From positions 1 through 64,000 of the forward strand of contig JAIXMO010000083.1 in the NCBI GenBank assembly GCA_025677825.1: 64,000 nt of DNA, read 5' to 3'. The position numbers and the translations under genes are program-made. Origin of the DNA: Helicostylum pulchrum (lineage: Eukaryota > Mucoromycota > Mucoromycetes > Mucorales > Mucoraceae). Positions 1 to 12,229 of the stretch are shown piece by piece (position 1 is the stretch's first letter; every line of letters begins with the position of its first letter). Below the pieces are notes generated by a model that was not told the origin of the DNA, did not search any database, and worked only from the letters and a program-made list of their open reading frames with translations.

Positions 1-2916
1 CGCGAGACATGGGAAATTCACAACTTTGGTAGTATACAATATATCGGGGGCGATTGTTCTGGAAGGTTGATAGTGAATATAACAATGCCAAGTAATAGTG
101 AAAATAGTATTGAAAGCTATCACACCGAAGAGATTTTTTTACCACTAGAGCAACAGTTACTCTCACCCGAAAATCAATTTGATTACCACAAACTAGAGAG
201 TGCATGTCAAGCTTTACATTACCTTTTTACGGATGATTCTAACAAAAGTAACGCAAACGTAAGTAAATACAAATGTATTTTACACTTATTTAACCATATC
301 CATCTTTTCCGTTTTTATATTTAGCCTAATTTAAGTATATTGCGTAAACAGACCAACTTGATTATCACCAAATCTATATTTAATCTTGAGGACGACTGCA
401 ATTATTTTTCAACAGTTGCTGGTAGTAGAACACTCGCAATGCTTGCATCATTCGAAGACGGCAGAAAAGTAATCAGATCAATCGTGAGTAAGAAGGTCCC
501 TATTAGCATTTTTAGTTATCCCAGATCACAATCTGAAATTGACAAAAATAACCCACCAAAAAATTACGAAGAGAATGACGAAGAGAATGACGATGTTCCT
601 CCGTCAAAGCCTCGAGAAATCAATAAAGCCAAATCCAAAATAGAATCTAATATGCCTAACACAGAAGAAACAGGAATATTTTATCGATCGTCGACGTCCA
701 AACCGCCTTATAAAAAAGGTCTCAATACAACTGTGATTGCGTTTAACGAAAACGTCCTGACTGTGCTAATCGATGAACTGAACTATGATTGGTTCAAATT
801 CATATTCAATCGTATTCTATCAGACTCTGAGAGAGTAGGTCCTGGTTGCTTATCGTCACTAACTGACGCCCTCTTGTATCTCGAAGAAGGAAGAAAACGT
901 AGTAAGTCGACTGTATAAAAAAAATGTATATAGAATTTTAGCATTAATCAGAGTATATAGATCTCTTACTCTTAAGCAGCGCAAAACTATCTTACCTGGA
1001 AGTTGACCGTGTTAAATTGGGTGTATTTGAGTATGAATACAGTGAAATACTTGGTGCCAAAGCACGACAAAAAAATATTACAGATCCTGACCACTTGCAG
1101 GCACACGCGACCATGGAGCAAATTAAAATGTATGAAGGATACTCTTTACGTCTGTACTGTTTGCGTGAAAAAATTCTACAATTGTCGAATCTGGGTGTCC
1201 TCATGAATGATGCAGTTAAATTGTATAACAAGTATATTCCGGATGACTGGAACGTAGTCTCTATAAACTCTACAAAAGAAGTCGAAAGGTTTGCAAGAGT
1301 ATGCTTGGTGCCGATTACACATTTCAATTCATACGGTGATCTCTATGAAAACCGATCCAGACATACCAACATAAAGGAAGAAGAGAATGAAAATAAAGGC
1401 CGTAAAAAAGAGAGTGCCTTCGTTCGCGTCGCATTAGATGAGAATATTAGCGATATGTTTCAACAAGGTGACATTGTACTCGAACTCTTGCTGAAATATA
1501 AATGGCAACATTTCGCTAGATCCAAGTTTATTTTGATTTGCCTTATTCACGTAATTTATTATGCCAGTTATTGTACGAGTGTTTTATTTGCTCCAGAACT
1601 GTATGGTCTGAACTTGGAAGAGGACATTTTTTTGGAACATCCTGGTCAAATCGCTTCTATTACTTTGATGATCACTTGTCTTATAATTCTAATTATACAA
1701 GAAGCACGACAATTCCTTGGAATGAGAGATAAACTCAATTACTTTTTCTCTGGCTATAATTGGATTGATATGTGTGCTTTCGTACTACCTATATTTACAC
1801 TTATGCAATTATGCAACAATTGGCCCCAGTTTGTAAGTTTTACCATGATCAAAATATCTTTTGAAAAAAATATTTTAGTCTCACTAAATTTGTACGTGTA
1901 GGTTGAAGTATGTAGCGTATCAACTTTGATTTTATGGACGCACGCTATTTTGAGACTTCGTGTGATCTCACATTTTGTATGTAGTAAACAATAGAGAATA
2001 ATAACTTGTAAACTAACTTTTTTGTTGTTGTTTTAAATCTAGGGCATTACTCTGGAGATTATTATCCAACTATCTAGAAGGATGGCACCCGTACTATTAA
2101 TCATGTTACTTGTTATCCTTGCTTTTACACAATCATATATCGTTTTATTGCGCCTACAACCCGATGAGTACTTTAGGGATACCTTCTCCGGAACTTTTTT
2201 AGGTAGAAACGACTCAGGTACAGGTGATGTGGTATTTGAGGGTGATGTTGAGTTTTCAACATCAAGTGATAACGGATTTTCTAATTGGTTTACGGCTTTC
2301 TATAATGTTTGGCTTTTTATCTACGGTGTATGGGACCCTATTGTTGACGGAGATGCTGGTAGTAGTTTAATGGTGATGTGCATGTCTGTTGTATTTTCCT
2401 TAATTGCTGTCTTGATTTTTTTCAATATGGTGATGTAAGTTGTAGAAAAAATACTTTCTGTCATTTGTTTTTTCTAGTTAACTTTTTTACTTTCATAAAG
2501 TGCCATAATGTCTAGTGCAATTGAAGAGGTAGATAGCTGTGGAAAAAAAGTGTGGTAAGTTTGGATAATTAAAATTAATTTAATTCCACTAATACCTGGT
2601 TTTTTTTTTTTTTTTTTTTTTTTTTTTGTATTTAGGATTAGCCATTTTACTGGTAACATATAAATCTATTTTTCAGTATCACGAAAACTTATTCTCTCTC
2701 TTTTTTTTAAAAATTATATTAGATGTTGTATCAGAAATTGAGCTCTTGTGGTGCTTTAAAGAAAAATATAACCTAAAAAATAATCCAACATGTTTGTGCT
2801 ATTTGGCAAGCAAGGAAGCTATATTAGAGCAAAAAGAGAAACTTGAAGAAGAAACTGCCAAACTTAAAGAAAAACTCAAAATCGAGGAATTTAATTTAAT
2901 AAACAATTTTTTTTAA
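1..2916 (+). CDS. Beta-propeller/TRP-like ion channel protein, copy 1 (5' truncated by window edge)
   Basis: This is the 3' part of a gene whose start lies before the window. Proposed exons: <1-258, 325-901, 961-1832, 1902-1976, 2043-2434, 2501-2554, 2636-2652, 2723-2916. The reading frame is continuous across all joins, and every exon aligns with the complete neighbour at 3714-8375. Visible parts are the end of the propeller-like region (SYHTEEIFLPL), a linker, and six hydrophobic segments, the fourth encoded by the 75-nt exon (LILWTHAILRLRVI). A pore-like stretch (LFIYGVWDPIV) precedes the last helix. The C-terminal tail is Glu/Lys-rich and probably a coiled coil. The helix order and pore position fit the ion_trans/TRP superfamily, so a plasma-membrane or vacuolar cation channel is inferred. 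Unlike copy 2 it has an extra intron (2555-2635, containing 28 T) that splits the Trp codon in the VWISHF motif. No disabling change is seen. Confidence 0.72.
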
Positions 2917-3713
2917 AAACAAATATCGTGTATAGACTCGAGACTTGTACTTGGAGGTTACATACATTATCTATGTGAATTTCTCAAAAGTCTTTTTATC
3001 TTGTACATTTGTGTGGCAAACAAACGAGACACAAGACAGATATAATAAAATATCTATTTTTGCAATGCTTCATTTTTGTAACGCAATATATACACATATT
3101 TTATACGTTTACTGAATTAAACGAAAGCATATTGCCAAACCTGGTTTTCATTTACAAAACTGTATAATGTTACACGCCTGAGTTAATAGCATACAGGGAG
3201 GAATTTGACCTCAACAAAATACAACAAAAAAACTTTTCAAAATAAACATGATTTCGGAATATCCGAAAATATTAAAAGTGCTGGATTATAAGTATTGTTG
3301 TTTGAAATATCTGAAAGTGGTCAAAGTTACACGAAAAAAGTGTGGAACGGGCATGCATTCCATATACTTCATATTACTACCATAGCCCCTCTCCCCACCA
3401 AGCAAAGATAGCTACCGTGGTTTATACTACATTTGTGAATTTATAAGCTTTTTGCTCGTAAAATAAAATTATTCGAATTATATCCTGTCTATAACCCGAT
3501 CATTAGCTTTACTGGTGGGTTGATCTAATACTTTCCCTTGTATTACTTTTTACGTTACATTTTGTGTAATCGCAGTTTCTAAAATGTGCCACCACTAAGC
3601 CAAGTGCAACTTCAAAAAATAAGCATCAATAAAACTTATTTTATTCTTTTTTTCCTACTTTTCTTCCTACTTTTCTTCCCTTCGCTACTCGCTCTAACTT
3701 TTTATACTTTGGT
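2917..3713. other. Intergenic region between the tandem channel genes
   Basis: No gene is supported here. The stretch holds the 3' region of copy 1 and the presumed promoter of copy 2. A short hairpin (TTTCGGA-ATA-TCCGAAA) lies near 3252-3268, and a pyrimidine-rich tract (3640-3690) precedes the start codon of copy 2. An ORF at 3586-3771 is only this T-rich leader. Confidence 0.6.
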
Positions 3714-6419
3714 ATGTATGCCGATGAAGAATACGGCAGTATACAGTCAGAAGAAAGACTTCGTACAGTAAGAAGTTCAACAGCTCTATCTCCGATTGAC
3801 ATCAACGACCCTGATCATGAAGTTGTATTACTCGATATTTCGAATAACAAAAAATGGATAGCTTATATTACTTACAAAGTTGATTATACGGATGACTATA
3901 GCAACCGTGACAGAAAAAAACGCATGTTTATAACTCGACGAAAATTTACTGCAGTCGATAAAAATACAGGAAAAGAAGAAATAGTTTATACCGGAAAGCC
4001 TGTATCAACAACAGATACCTATCATCTCAGTTTTGAAATTACAGATTTTGTAGAAAGTGGAGGCGGGCGCCACTGTAAATTTTTATCGGTTTCACAGGAT
4101 GGCGAATACGTAGTTTTGTCCTTCTTTGAAAGAAATACCGATGGCGGTAACCGTCGTAAACTTCCCAACAATCCGAACTGCCTTATCTTTGAAATGAAAA
4201 AAGATTTTGAAAAACCTCGAAAAATAAAATGCAAAGGCCGTGCAGTTTTCTTGAATCAAAGGCATTCTTTAGCCGTCATTAGTCCCAATACTATAAAAAT
4301 TTACGACAATTTTCCTGAAAGCGAAAACGTTACATTTATGTTTGATCTTCGCCCCTTTCGTACAACTGCTACTCATTTTCAACAGTCGATTGAAAATCAA
4401 GAATCCTTTATCAAAAATGCTTCTTGGCTTGATATTTCCAAAACTGAAACCGACAACGATATGAAAAGACTCATTACCATTACGAGACATATTCGTCACA
4501 ATTTATTAACCACTCCGTTCAATGGAGGCATTGTTCGTATCTGGTCGATTATAGAAGACGGCACCCGACTTACCTCTTTTCCTGCTCCAAATCAACACGT
4601 GATGGCGTTTTCAAAAAATTACAAGTATACTGCTGCCTACGTTGAAAACACTCGATCCATCAATATTTATAATGTTAAAAGTGGTCTTTTGGTGTACCGA
4701 TTAAATTCTAGAGAGACAAAAGAGAGCGTAAGTGATTTTACTGTCTCTCATATTCGTTTTTGCTATGATGGTAGATATGTCACCATGGCCGGATGGGAAA
4801 AAAATAATGTCGTTTTTGAGGTGTGGTATGTAGAGGCTGAGAAATCTGTTTATAGAACAGTTGAAGCTCTTGTGACAAAACCAGCATCCTATCGAGAGAA
4901 CAGGTTGATAAAAGTAGTACAACCTTTCGTTTCGAGAAGAATCAAGGACGGAAATAAGTGCTTAAAGGGATACTATACATCTTACCCTAACGGAAAAATG
5001 ACAACCATGTGTGTAGAATTAGATATTGACCAAGTATCCGACGAGTTAAGAATAGATTGGATAGGCGATAAGTCCCCGGATTGCAAGAACACATTTGAAG
5101 TCGAAAATAGTTTACAAAAGTATAAAAATCTCAGGTGTGGTAACATTAGTATTGAAGGAAAAAATTATCTTATTCGTTTTGGTAAACATACCGTGCAGCT
5201 TTGGGAAGTTAGTGCCAATAAAGATGACGGATTAATAAAAGATGAGGATAAGCTTCTTTATATACGAGCATACAAGGGACCAGATTACGGTATCGACTAT
5301 TCGTTCCGAGAAACATGGAGAATTGACACATTCGAAAGTATCAAGTTTATTGGAGGACACCCTTCTAAACAATTGAACCCTTCTGGAAGATTATTAGTGA
5401 ATATAACAGAACTTACAGATGAAACTGGTGATGAGGTATCTGATAGTTACCATACCGAAGAAATTTTCTTACCATTAGATGAATTATCTACCCCGCTAGG
5501 AGAGGACCTAACAACGTCTACATCACCAGAGGACCCAACAACATCTACAGCATCAAATGAGTCTTCTACAGTAACGCAAAGCAGCACCCCTTTACGGTTT
5601 GATTACCATAAATTAGAAAGTGCATGTCAAGCATTACATTTTCTTTTCAATTCTGAAGAAACCTTTACGAATATTGAAAATTCAGATAAATTTGATGTAA
5701 TATTTATTAAATTTTATACATAAACCATTCTGACGTTATATTTTTTTACGTGTAGGCAAATTTGGATAAAATACGTACAAAAACCGAAGATCTTATTTTA
5801 GGATCATTGAGTGTCCTTGATGTGGAATCCAATTATTTTTCAACTATCGCCGGTAGTAGAACACTTGCTATGTTGGCGTCGTTCAAGTCTGGTAGAAGAA
5901 TTATTTTCATGATTGTAAATCAATCGATTCCTATAAGTATCTTTAGTTATGTTAGATCACAGTCTGAAATAAACCGAAGCAACCCTCCAGAAACAGAAGA
6001 AGATAGAATAGATAGACAAGAACGAGAATATAACTTAATGACAAGAACCCCGTCTGGACGAACTGAAGTGTCATCTTCGGAAAATTTGTCATCATATGAT
6101 CCTGCCGAAGACAACATGCCTAATATTTTGGAAGGAGTAGTATATTATCGATCTGCACCACTCAAGCCTGCCGATATAATAAAAGAAGAAAACGTGGTTA
6201 TTGCATCAAACGAAAATGTCTTGACTGTATTGATTCATGAATTAAGTTACGACTTGTACAAATTAATATTCAATCGTATTCTATCAGATTCCAAAAGATT
6301 AGGTCCAGGCTGTCTTTCATCGTTAACTGATGCTCTTCTATTTCTTCAAGAAGAAGGAAATTCTGGTAAATTACATATAAAACAATTACAAAAACACATA
6401 AACAATAGAATAACCAAAT

Positions 6420-6482
<63 letters not shown>

Positions 6483-8375
6483 TTTATTACTCTCGAGTAG
6501 TCAAAAATTATCCTACTTGGAAATTAAAAGAGATAGGTTAGCTATTTTATCTTCAGAGATATTTCAAGTGATGAAAGTCAAGGAAATGCAAAAGGAGTCT
6601 ATATCAAGCATCAGAAGTTTAGAGTCTCACGCCACCATGGAACAAATAAAGAAATACGACGGAACATTTGCAATTCAAGTATATCATATTCGAAAGAGGT
6701 GGAGAAGCGGGATCGAACAGTTTATTTGGTGGAAGGATTTCAAAAGACCCATCACCACCTTTTATAAATTCAAGATCAGAAACCCGCTGAGAAAAGCTTT
6801 TATTAAATCGAAAAAGGAGGCCAAGCAATTATCAAAGGTGTGTGTTGTTCCACTTCCCCATTTCAATTCGTACAGTTCTTTTCCCGAGGATCGACCTAAA
6901 AATACGAGGTATGACGATGGAAAGGTTATTCCTTACAAGCTGAACAGTGCATTTGTAAGTGTGGCATCAGATCAACATGACAACAATATGTTTCGACAAG
7001 GTGATACGGTTCTGGAAGTCTTGCTTGAATATAAATGGCAAAATTTCGCTAGAGTCAAATTTATCTGGATCTGCTTAATTCATATAGTTTATTACGTCAG
7101 TTATTGTACAGGCGTCTTGTTTGTCCCTGAATTGTACGGTATAAACTTGGAAGAAGACTTTGTTTGGGATCATCCGGGTCAAATTGTTTCTGTCGTCTTG
7201 ATGATCTTATCTTTATCCATTCTCTTTGCACAAGAATTTCGACAACTCTGTAAAACGCAGGATAAAATTGACTATTTTTTCTCTGGTTATAATTGGGTTG
7301 ACTTATTTTCCTTTGCATTTCCTATTATAACATTATTGCAATTAACCTGTAACTGGTCGTATTTTGTAAAGTATATCCTAATCTAAAATTTAGTACAATT
7401 CTTATATTTGACTAAAACCATTTTATCTTTCTTTTTTTTTTAGAGCGAAATTTGTAGTGTAGCTACTTTGATTTTATGGACCCACGCCATTTTAAGACTT
7501 CGTGTCATTTCTTCTTTTGTAAGCAGTAAAAAAACAAGTATCAACGACAAAAGGGAATAAACTAAGCTTTTTTTTTTTTTTTGTATAATTGAAATAGGGT
7601 ATAACGTTGGAAACCATGATTCAACTGTCTAAAAATATCCGGTCTGTATTGTTCATCATGCTACTTGTGATTCTTGCTTTTACTCAATCTTATATGGTCC
7701 TGTTACGTTTAAGTCCTGACGAATACTTTCAAGATGACTTTGAGGGCAGTTTTGCTGGAGATGTGACTACAGAAACAGGAATTTTAACAGCGGAAGGCAC
7801 GGTTGGATTTGCTGCATCAAGTGCAGACAACGGATTTAGCGATCCATTTAAAGCGTTTTATCAAGTTTGGTTGTTCATTTATGGTGTTTGGGATCCTATT
7901 ATTGAAGGAGATGCAGGAGACAGTAAAATGATTATGGCATTATCTATTGTATTCTCATTGATCACTGTCTTGATTTTCTTCAACATGGTGATGTAAGTTG
8001 TACAAAATTTTTTTCTCTTTTTTTTTTTCCTAACTCGTATATTATTATGTTAAAAGTGCTCTCATGTCGAGCACTGTCGAAGCTGTTGAGAAACGTGGAA
8101 AGAAAGTTTGGGTCAGTCATTTTGCTGGTAAGTATAAAAGCTTATATATTTCGCGTCAAGTATTCAATTTTTCATAAATTTATATAGCTGTTGTATCAGA
8201 AATCGAGCTTTTATGGTGTAGCACAAAAACAAAGTATAGCAGAAAGAACAATCCTACTTATATCTACTACATTGCCAGTTTCGATTCCATCTCGTTACAG
8301 GAAAAGAAGCTTCTGAAGGAAACTAAAGAACTTATAACCGACCTAAACGATTCTTTTTCCTCAAACAAAACGTAA
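3714..8375 (+). CDS. Beta-propeller/TRP-like ion channel protein, copy 2 (complete, ~1401 aa)
   Basis: Seven proposed exons: 3714-5696, 5756-6365, 6482-7365, 7444-7518, 7598-7992, 8057-8127, 8188-8375. Joined, they give 1401 residues. Roughly residues 20-560 are a repeat-rich, propeller-like region with recurring strands such as RIWSI, VFEVWYV and VQLWEVS, suggesting degenerate WD40 blades. A linker follows. Six hydrophobic segments lie at about 1057-1078, 1093-1115, 1133-1153, 1163-1182, 1190-1215 and 1290-1315. A pore-like YGVWDP sits between the last two, which is the S5-pore-S6 plan of TRP-type channels. The tail after S6 (IALMSSTVEAVEKR) is conserved with copy 1. The first ATG of the long ORF was taken as the start; it sits just after a pyrimidine-rich leader. 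Intron 2 carries 57 consecutive T. Ligand and ion selectivity are unknown. The fusion of a propeller to a channel is seen directly; channel function is inferred from fold-level pattern only. Confidence 0.8.
6423..6479 (+). repeat. Poly(T) tract of 57 bases inside an intron
   Basis: An uninterrupted run of 57 T fills half of the 116-bp intron 6366-6481 and directly abuts the 3' splice site. It acts as an extreme polypyrimidine tract. Its length is probably variable between strains or miscounted in assembly. Confidence 0.9.
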
Positions 8376-9335
8376 TTGTTATATCTATTTAATATTTAAT
8401 ATTTTATACTATCTAGTTATCAAAAAATAAAATTCTTACACGTATAATAGTTGATGCGAAATGTTATAGTTTCACAAGTAAGGTTTGTACGTAATTGGGT
8501 TACAGACTTTGTAAACGTATTCCTGTGTGTTATCTCTTGGCATTTGTAACATTCTGAAAGAGCTTTCACATGATGTTTTTATTGACCCCAAGCAAAAGAA
8601 GGTCTCTCCGTATTAACCTTCTTATACTTGGTTATATTGAAGTATCAACTTTTAAGGACATTCTGCGCACCTTTTTTTTTCTTTTTTTCTTTTTTTTTTT
8701 GACGTATACACAGTATAAGGGACATTTTACATTTATATATTGCCCAGTGCTGATGAGAACAATAAAGTTACATTCTGTCTATTGCCCTTGGTTTTATTTT
8801 GTGCAGTCAGTGCCACTTGAATGCATAGAAGGGCTTATATTTAAACATTTCAATAAAGAAAACAATTTACAACTGACCCAGTGTAAACAAAACATATTTT
8901 CGTTAGTGTGCATTTTACACCTAAAGCATTTATATCTTGTCTGAAATGTATTGCCTGCAAAAAAAATCTTGTTTTTCCTTGGTTTATATTTACATGTACC
9001 TAGTTGACAAAAAGAGTCGTATAGATTAAGCAAAAAGTTCCTGGCCCTCTTTTTCTTTTGTGTGTCATTGTATCAGGTTATGTTAGTAAGATTATCATAC
9101 GGACGTCACGTAAAAAAAGAATATATGCTTGCATCCCTTTTTAAACAAGGTTATTTTTAGTCAAGAAAATTAATGTACGATGTCATGTTACTTTTTTATC
9201 ATTTTTATTGAAAAAAAAAAGGTTAAATATTTAAGAGAGAGAGAGAGAGATGCATGCGAGGTAAAAAAAATATATAAAGGGGCGGTGGAGAGGAAGAGGA
9301 AGAAAAAGATGTGGTATAGATGAGGCAAAAATAAC
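8376..9335. other. Intergenic region between convergent genes
   Basis: Lies between the 3' ends of the channel gene (+) and the FH3 gene (-). It is AT-rich, with T runs near 8670-8700 and a (GA)8 microsatellite at 9235-9250. The ORFs here (8570-8944, 8794-9033) have low-complexity, cysteine-scattered translations without recognisable domains, and I do not regard them as genes. Confidence 0.55.
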
Positions 9336-11958
9336 TTATATATGTTCAGTTGAGTTATCACCAAGTTGAATAACTCTAGTAGTAGCAGTAGGTTTACTAC
9401 CTGTTGTAACGGGTTGAATGGTATAACTTTCACGACTATATAAGGAATCATCGTCATTGGTATAGTAAATATTACTACCTGAAACATCAGAGACTTCTTC
9501 GTCCGAGTTAAAATGATCTTCAATGTATTCATCTTCTTGAAAGATATCATCGTAAGTAGGTTCTTCTTCGTGTCGCCATACTAATTCTTCTGTATCTGAA
9601 TCTTGGTATCCTATACCATCAAGTTCATCTGGGTAAACAGAGATATCATATTCATCAGAATGACCATCTTCTTCTGCACGAGAAGGTAAAGGTGGAGGTT
9701 TATCATCTACTCGTCCAATTGGCATAGAAAGATCTGCACATGGGTTCATGAGTGGTTTCAAATAGTTTATGTAAGATGATCTTACAGTAGGATGTGGGCA
9801 TTGTATCAATATCTATTATTAATAGTGTTATTTTTTGGTCAGTTGCTTCTTTTGCGTATTGTGTGTTACCTTTGAAATCTTATCAAAGCCGGAAAGCATT
9901 AACTCTAGCCTCATCTTTTCTTGTTCACGTTCATCATAGTACCCAGTATAAGTGGTTGGCTGAGTAGTAACAACTGTACGTATCAACCGAAGATGAGTTA
10001 TCTATTTTTTTTTCAATAAAAGAAAGGTTTAGTTATCTTAAACAAAGACACACAAGAAATGACTTTACAATGTAATCAACCACGCCTTCTTCAGTCATGA
10101 CAGCTCCATCAGCCTCGGGGTTGGAAGCAGCCCTTGCTTCCTGTTCAGACTGACTTTGTCTCATCCTGATCTGTCTGTAGGCACTTTTAAAATCATAATT
10201 CAACACCTGAGCCAAAAAAGTGATTGTTTCAATATGGCGTTCTACGGTATACTGAAGTTCACGCATCCAACAGGTATATCTTGGCTTTAACTCATCATGA
10301 TCCCATTCGTACTCTTTGCCTATGGTTTCTCCATTAGGATCATTTTCCATAATCATCTGCAAGATCTCTTTAGGGTCCGTCTTTAACGAGATGGGGAACG
10401 GAGATATATGCTTTGGCTGGTTCTTCTTGTCTTCTTCTTCGTACAGTCTGTCGGTCGGACGGTCCAGCAACAAACGACGAAGTACGTCGTAACCATGGAC
10501 GTATTCAATATCGGGTGATCTGTTGGTTTGAAGGGTTGCTAAGGTACACAACAGGTTTAACAGTAAACTACGTGTGCTGATGTCAAGACCGTACACTTGC
10601 TTTTGTTTTTTACTAGCGGGGCCAAATAAAATATCACGAATGTGGAACAGCGCGCTTGGGTTGGTTAGCACAATTTGTGTGCCCATGGACTGATGTGTCA
10701 TGATGGTCTTGAGACATTTACCTAAATGTTGTAGCATTCGGTTGTCGTTGGGGAACCTCTTGGGTGCTTCCTTCATTTCCTTGAATAAATTAGCAATGGC
10801 TTCGTACCCGCCTTGAGCTAAAAACTCGCTTGTCCAGCTAACAACCACACTTCTTAAAAACACACGCAAATCCAGTACTTCAGCATCGTCTAAATCTCTT
10901 ACATGTGTTTCACGTAACAAATGAACAAAGTACTCGGGCGTGGATTTTAATTTACTGCGCGAAGTGCTCTTTCCGTAAGATTCGGGGCTGTTGGGTAAAC
11001 TGGATCTGGGTCTGCCGTATCTTCCGGGAGCTGTATGATTTTGCTTTAAACTGTTTAATTGTTTTTCGGTCATCATGCTTGTGCTGGCAGTATTAAAGAT
11101 GACGGAATCCTGTGATGATGATGGTTCACTGAGGTAGGCGGGTTCATGCTTTGGTTGTTTGTATTGTCTGGTGGTGGTTTTGGGTTTTAAGCCAAATGTT
11201 GCTTTTAAGGAAAAAGAGGGCATAACGTGTGAAAATGTAGAGTTCTTTTTTAGCAGAGCTGGAGATCTGGAAGAGCGTAATAGCATTTCTTTTTGTTCAA
11301 ATGTTAAATTATGAACATTACTCATATGGTCCGCCGAAGGAGCATATTCTCTCTATTATTATTTTTAAAAAGAGATTGTTAGTAGTGTATATATATTTTT
11401 CTTCTTTTATCGTACCAATAAAAGTTTAAATTGCGCTTCTACATCTTCAATCTTTTGTGTTGAAGTACCTGGTGGAGGACTTGATTTTCTTTGTTCTTGA
11501 GGTGGAGAAGGAGGTGAATCAAAAGACTTTTGTGTTGTTGGTGGTGGTGACTGAGCTGGTGGTGGTGGTGATGGTGTAGTAGTAGTAGTAATGGGTTCAG
11601 GTAAATGAACGATAGGGTCCATGAGTTGTACGGTCCGAAGAGGAGCGGGAGCATCCGAGTTTACGACAGGAGAAGGACGGTACCTTGAACTACGAGATTG
11701 CAGTGAAGAATACATGGAGTCTACGCAAGAATTATTGACTTCATCTGTAAACATGGAGTCTACTTGTGATATAGGATTCACAAGAGTGTCATTATCATTG
11801 TCTGGTAATACTGAAGAAGTAGATACAAGCTTCTTTTTACCGCCAAACAAGGTTGACATTCTGTTCAAGATTTTGTATTGAGGTTGAGACGTATCAGAGT
11901 AATCTAATACTGCTGCTGCTGCTGAAGAAGAAGAAGGACTATTACTACTGGAAGCCAT
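9336..11958 (-). CDS. GBD/FH3-domain formin-like protein lacking FH1 and FH2 (~811 aa)
   Basis: Four proposed exons on the minus strand: 11958-11416, 11352-10069, 10001-9870, 9812-9336, giving 811 residues. Residues 1-165 are low-complexity (Ser and Pro runs). The start of a Rho-GTPase-binding segment (VEAQFKLLL, then LTFEQKEMLL) follows, and then an armadillo-like FH3 region: FLRSVVVSWTSEFLAQGGYE, LGKCLKTIMTHQSMG, RSLLLNLLCTLATL, IETITFLAQVLNYDFKSAY. This is the order seen in fungal formins of the Bni1/SepA class. After the FH3 part the protein runs into a Pro/Glu/Asp-rich tail (DDKPPPLPSR, then acidic) and stops at 9336, with no FH2 actin-nucleating domain in or near the locus. A likely role is a Rho effector or adaptor in polarity or septation, as known for GBD/FH3 proteins. 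Start: first ATG of exon 1, in a clean A-rich leader. Confidence 0.78.
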
Positions 11959-12229
11959 GCTATATAATATATAAAGAAAAGGGTTTTGGTTAAAGAAAAA
12001 AGAAAGAAGAATGAATACGAAAAAAAGAAAGAAAGGTTAATAAAAAAGTATGAAAAAAAGTTTCTTAATTTGGAATACATCAACAACAAATGTCTTTTTA
12101 TGAAAATAAGCACGTTAATTGGTTGATGCAGATTTTTTTTTTTATTTATTTTTTGGTATAAAAAGGGTAGGAAAATAAAATAATTATAATAGGAAAAATA
12201 TGTACAGTGCTGCAGAAAGTGTGCTGTGT

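Noticed and set aside
8570..8944. 124-codon ORF after the channel gene
   Set aside because: Phe-rich low-complexity translation through a T run, no domain, and located at a gene 3' end.
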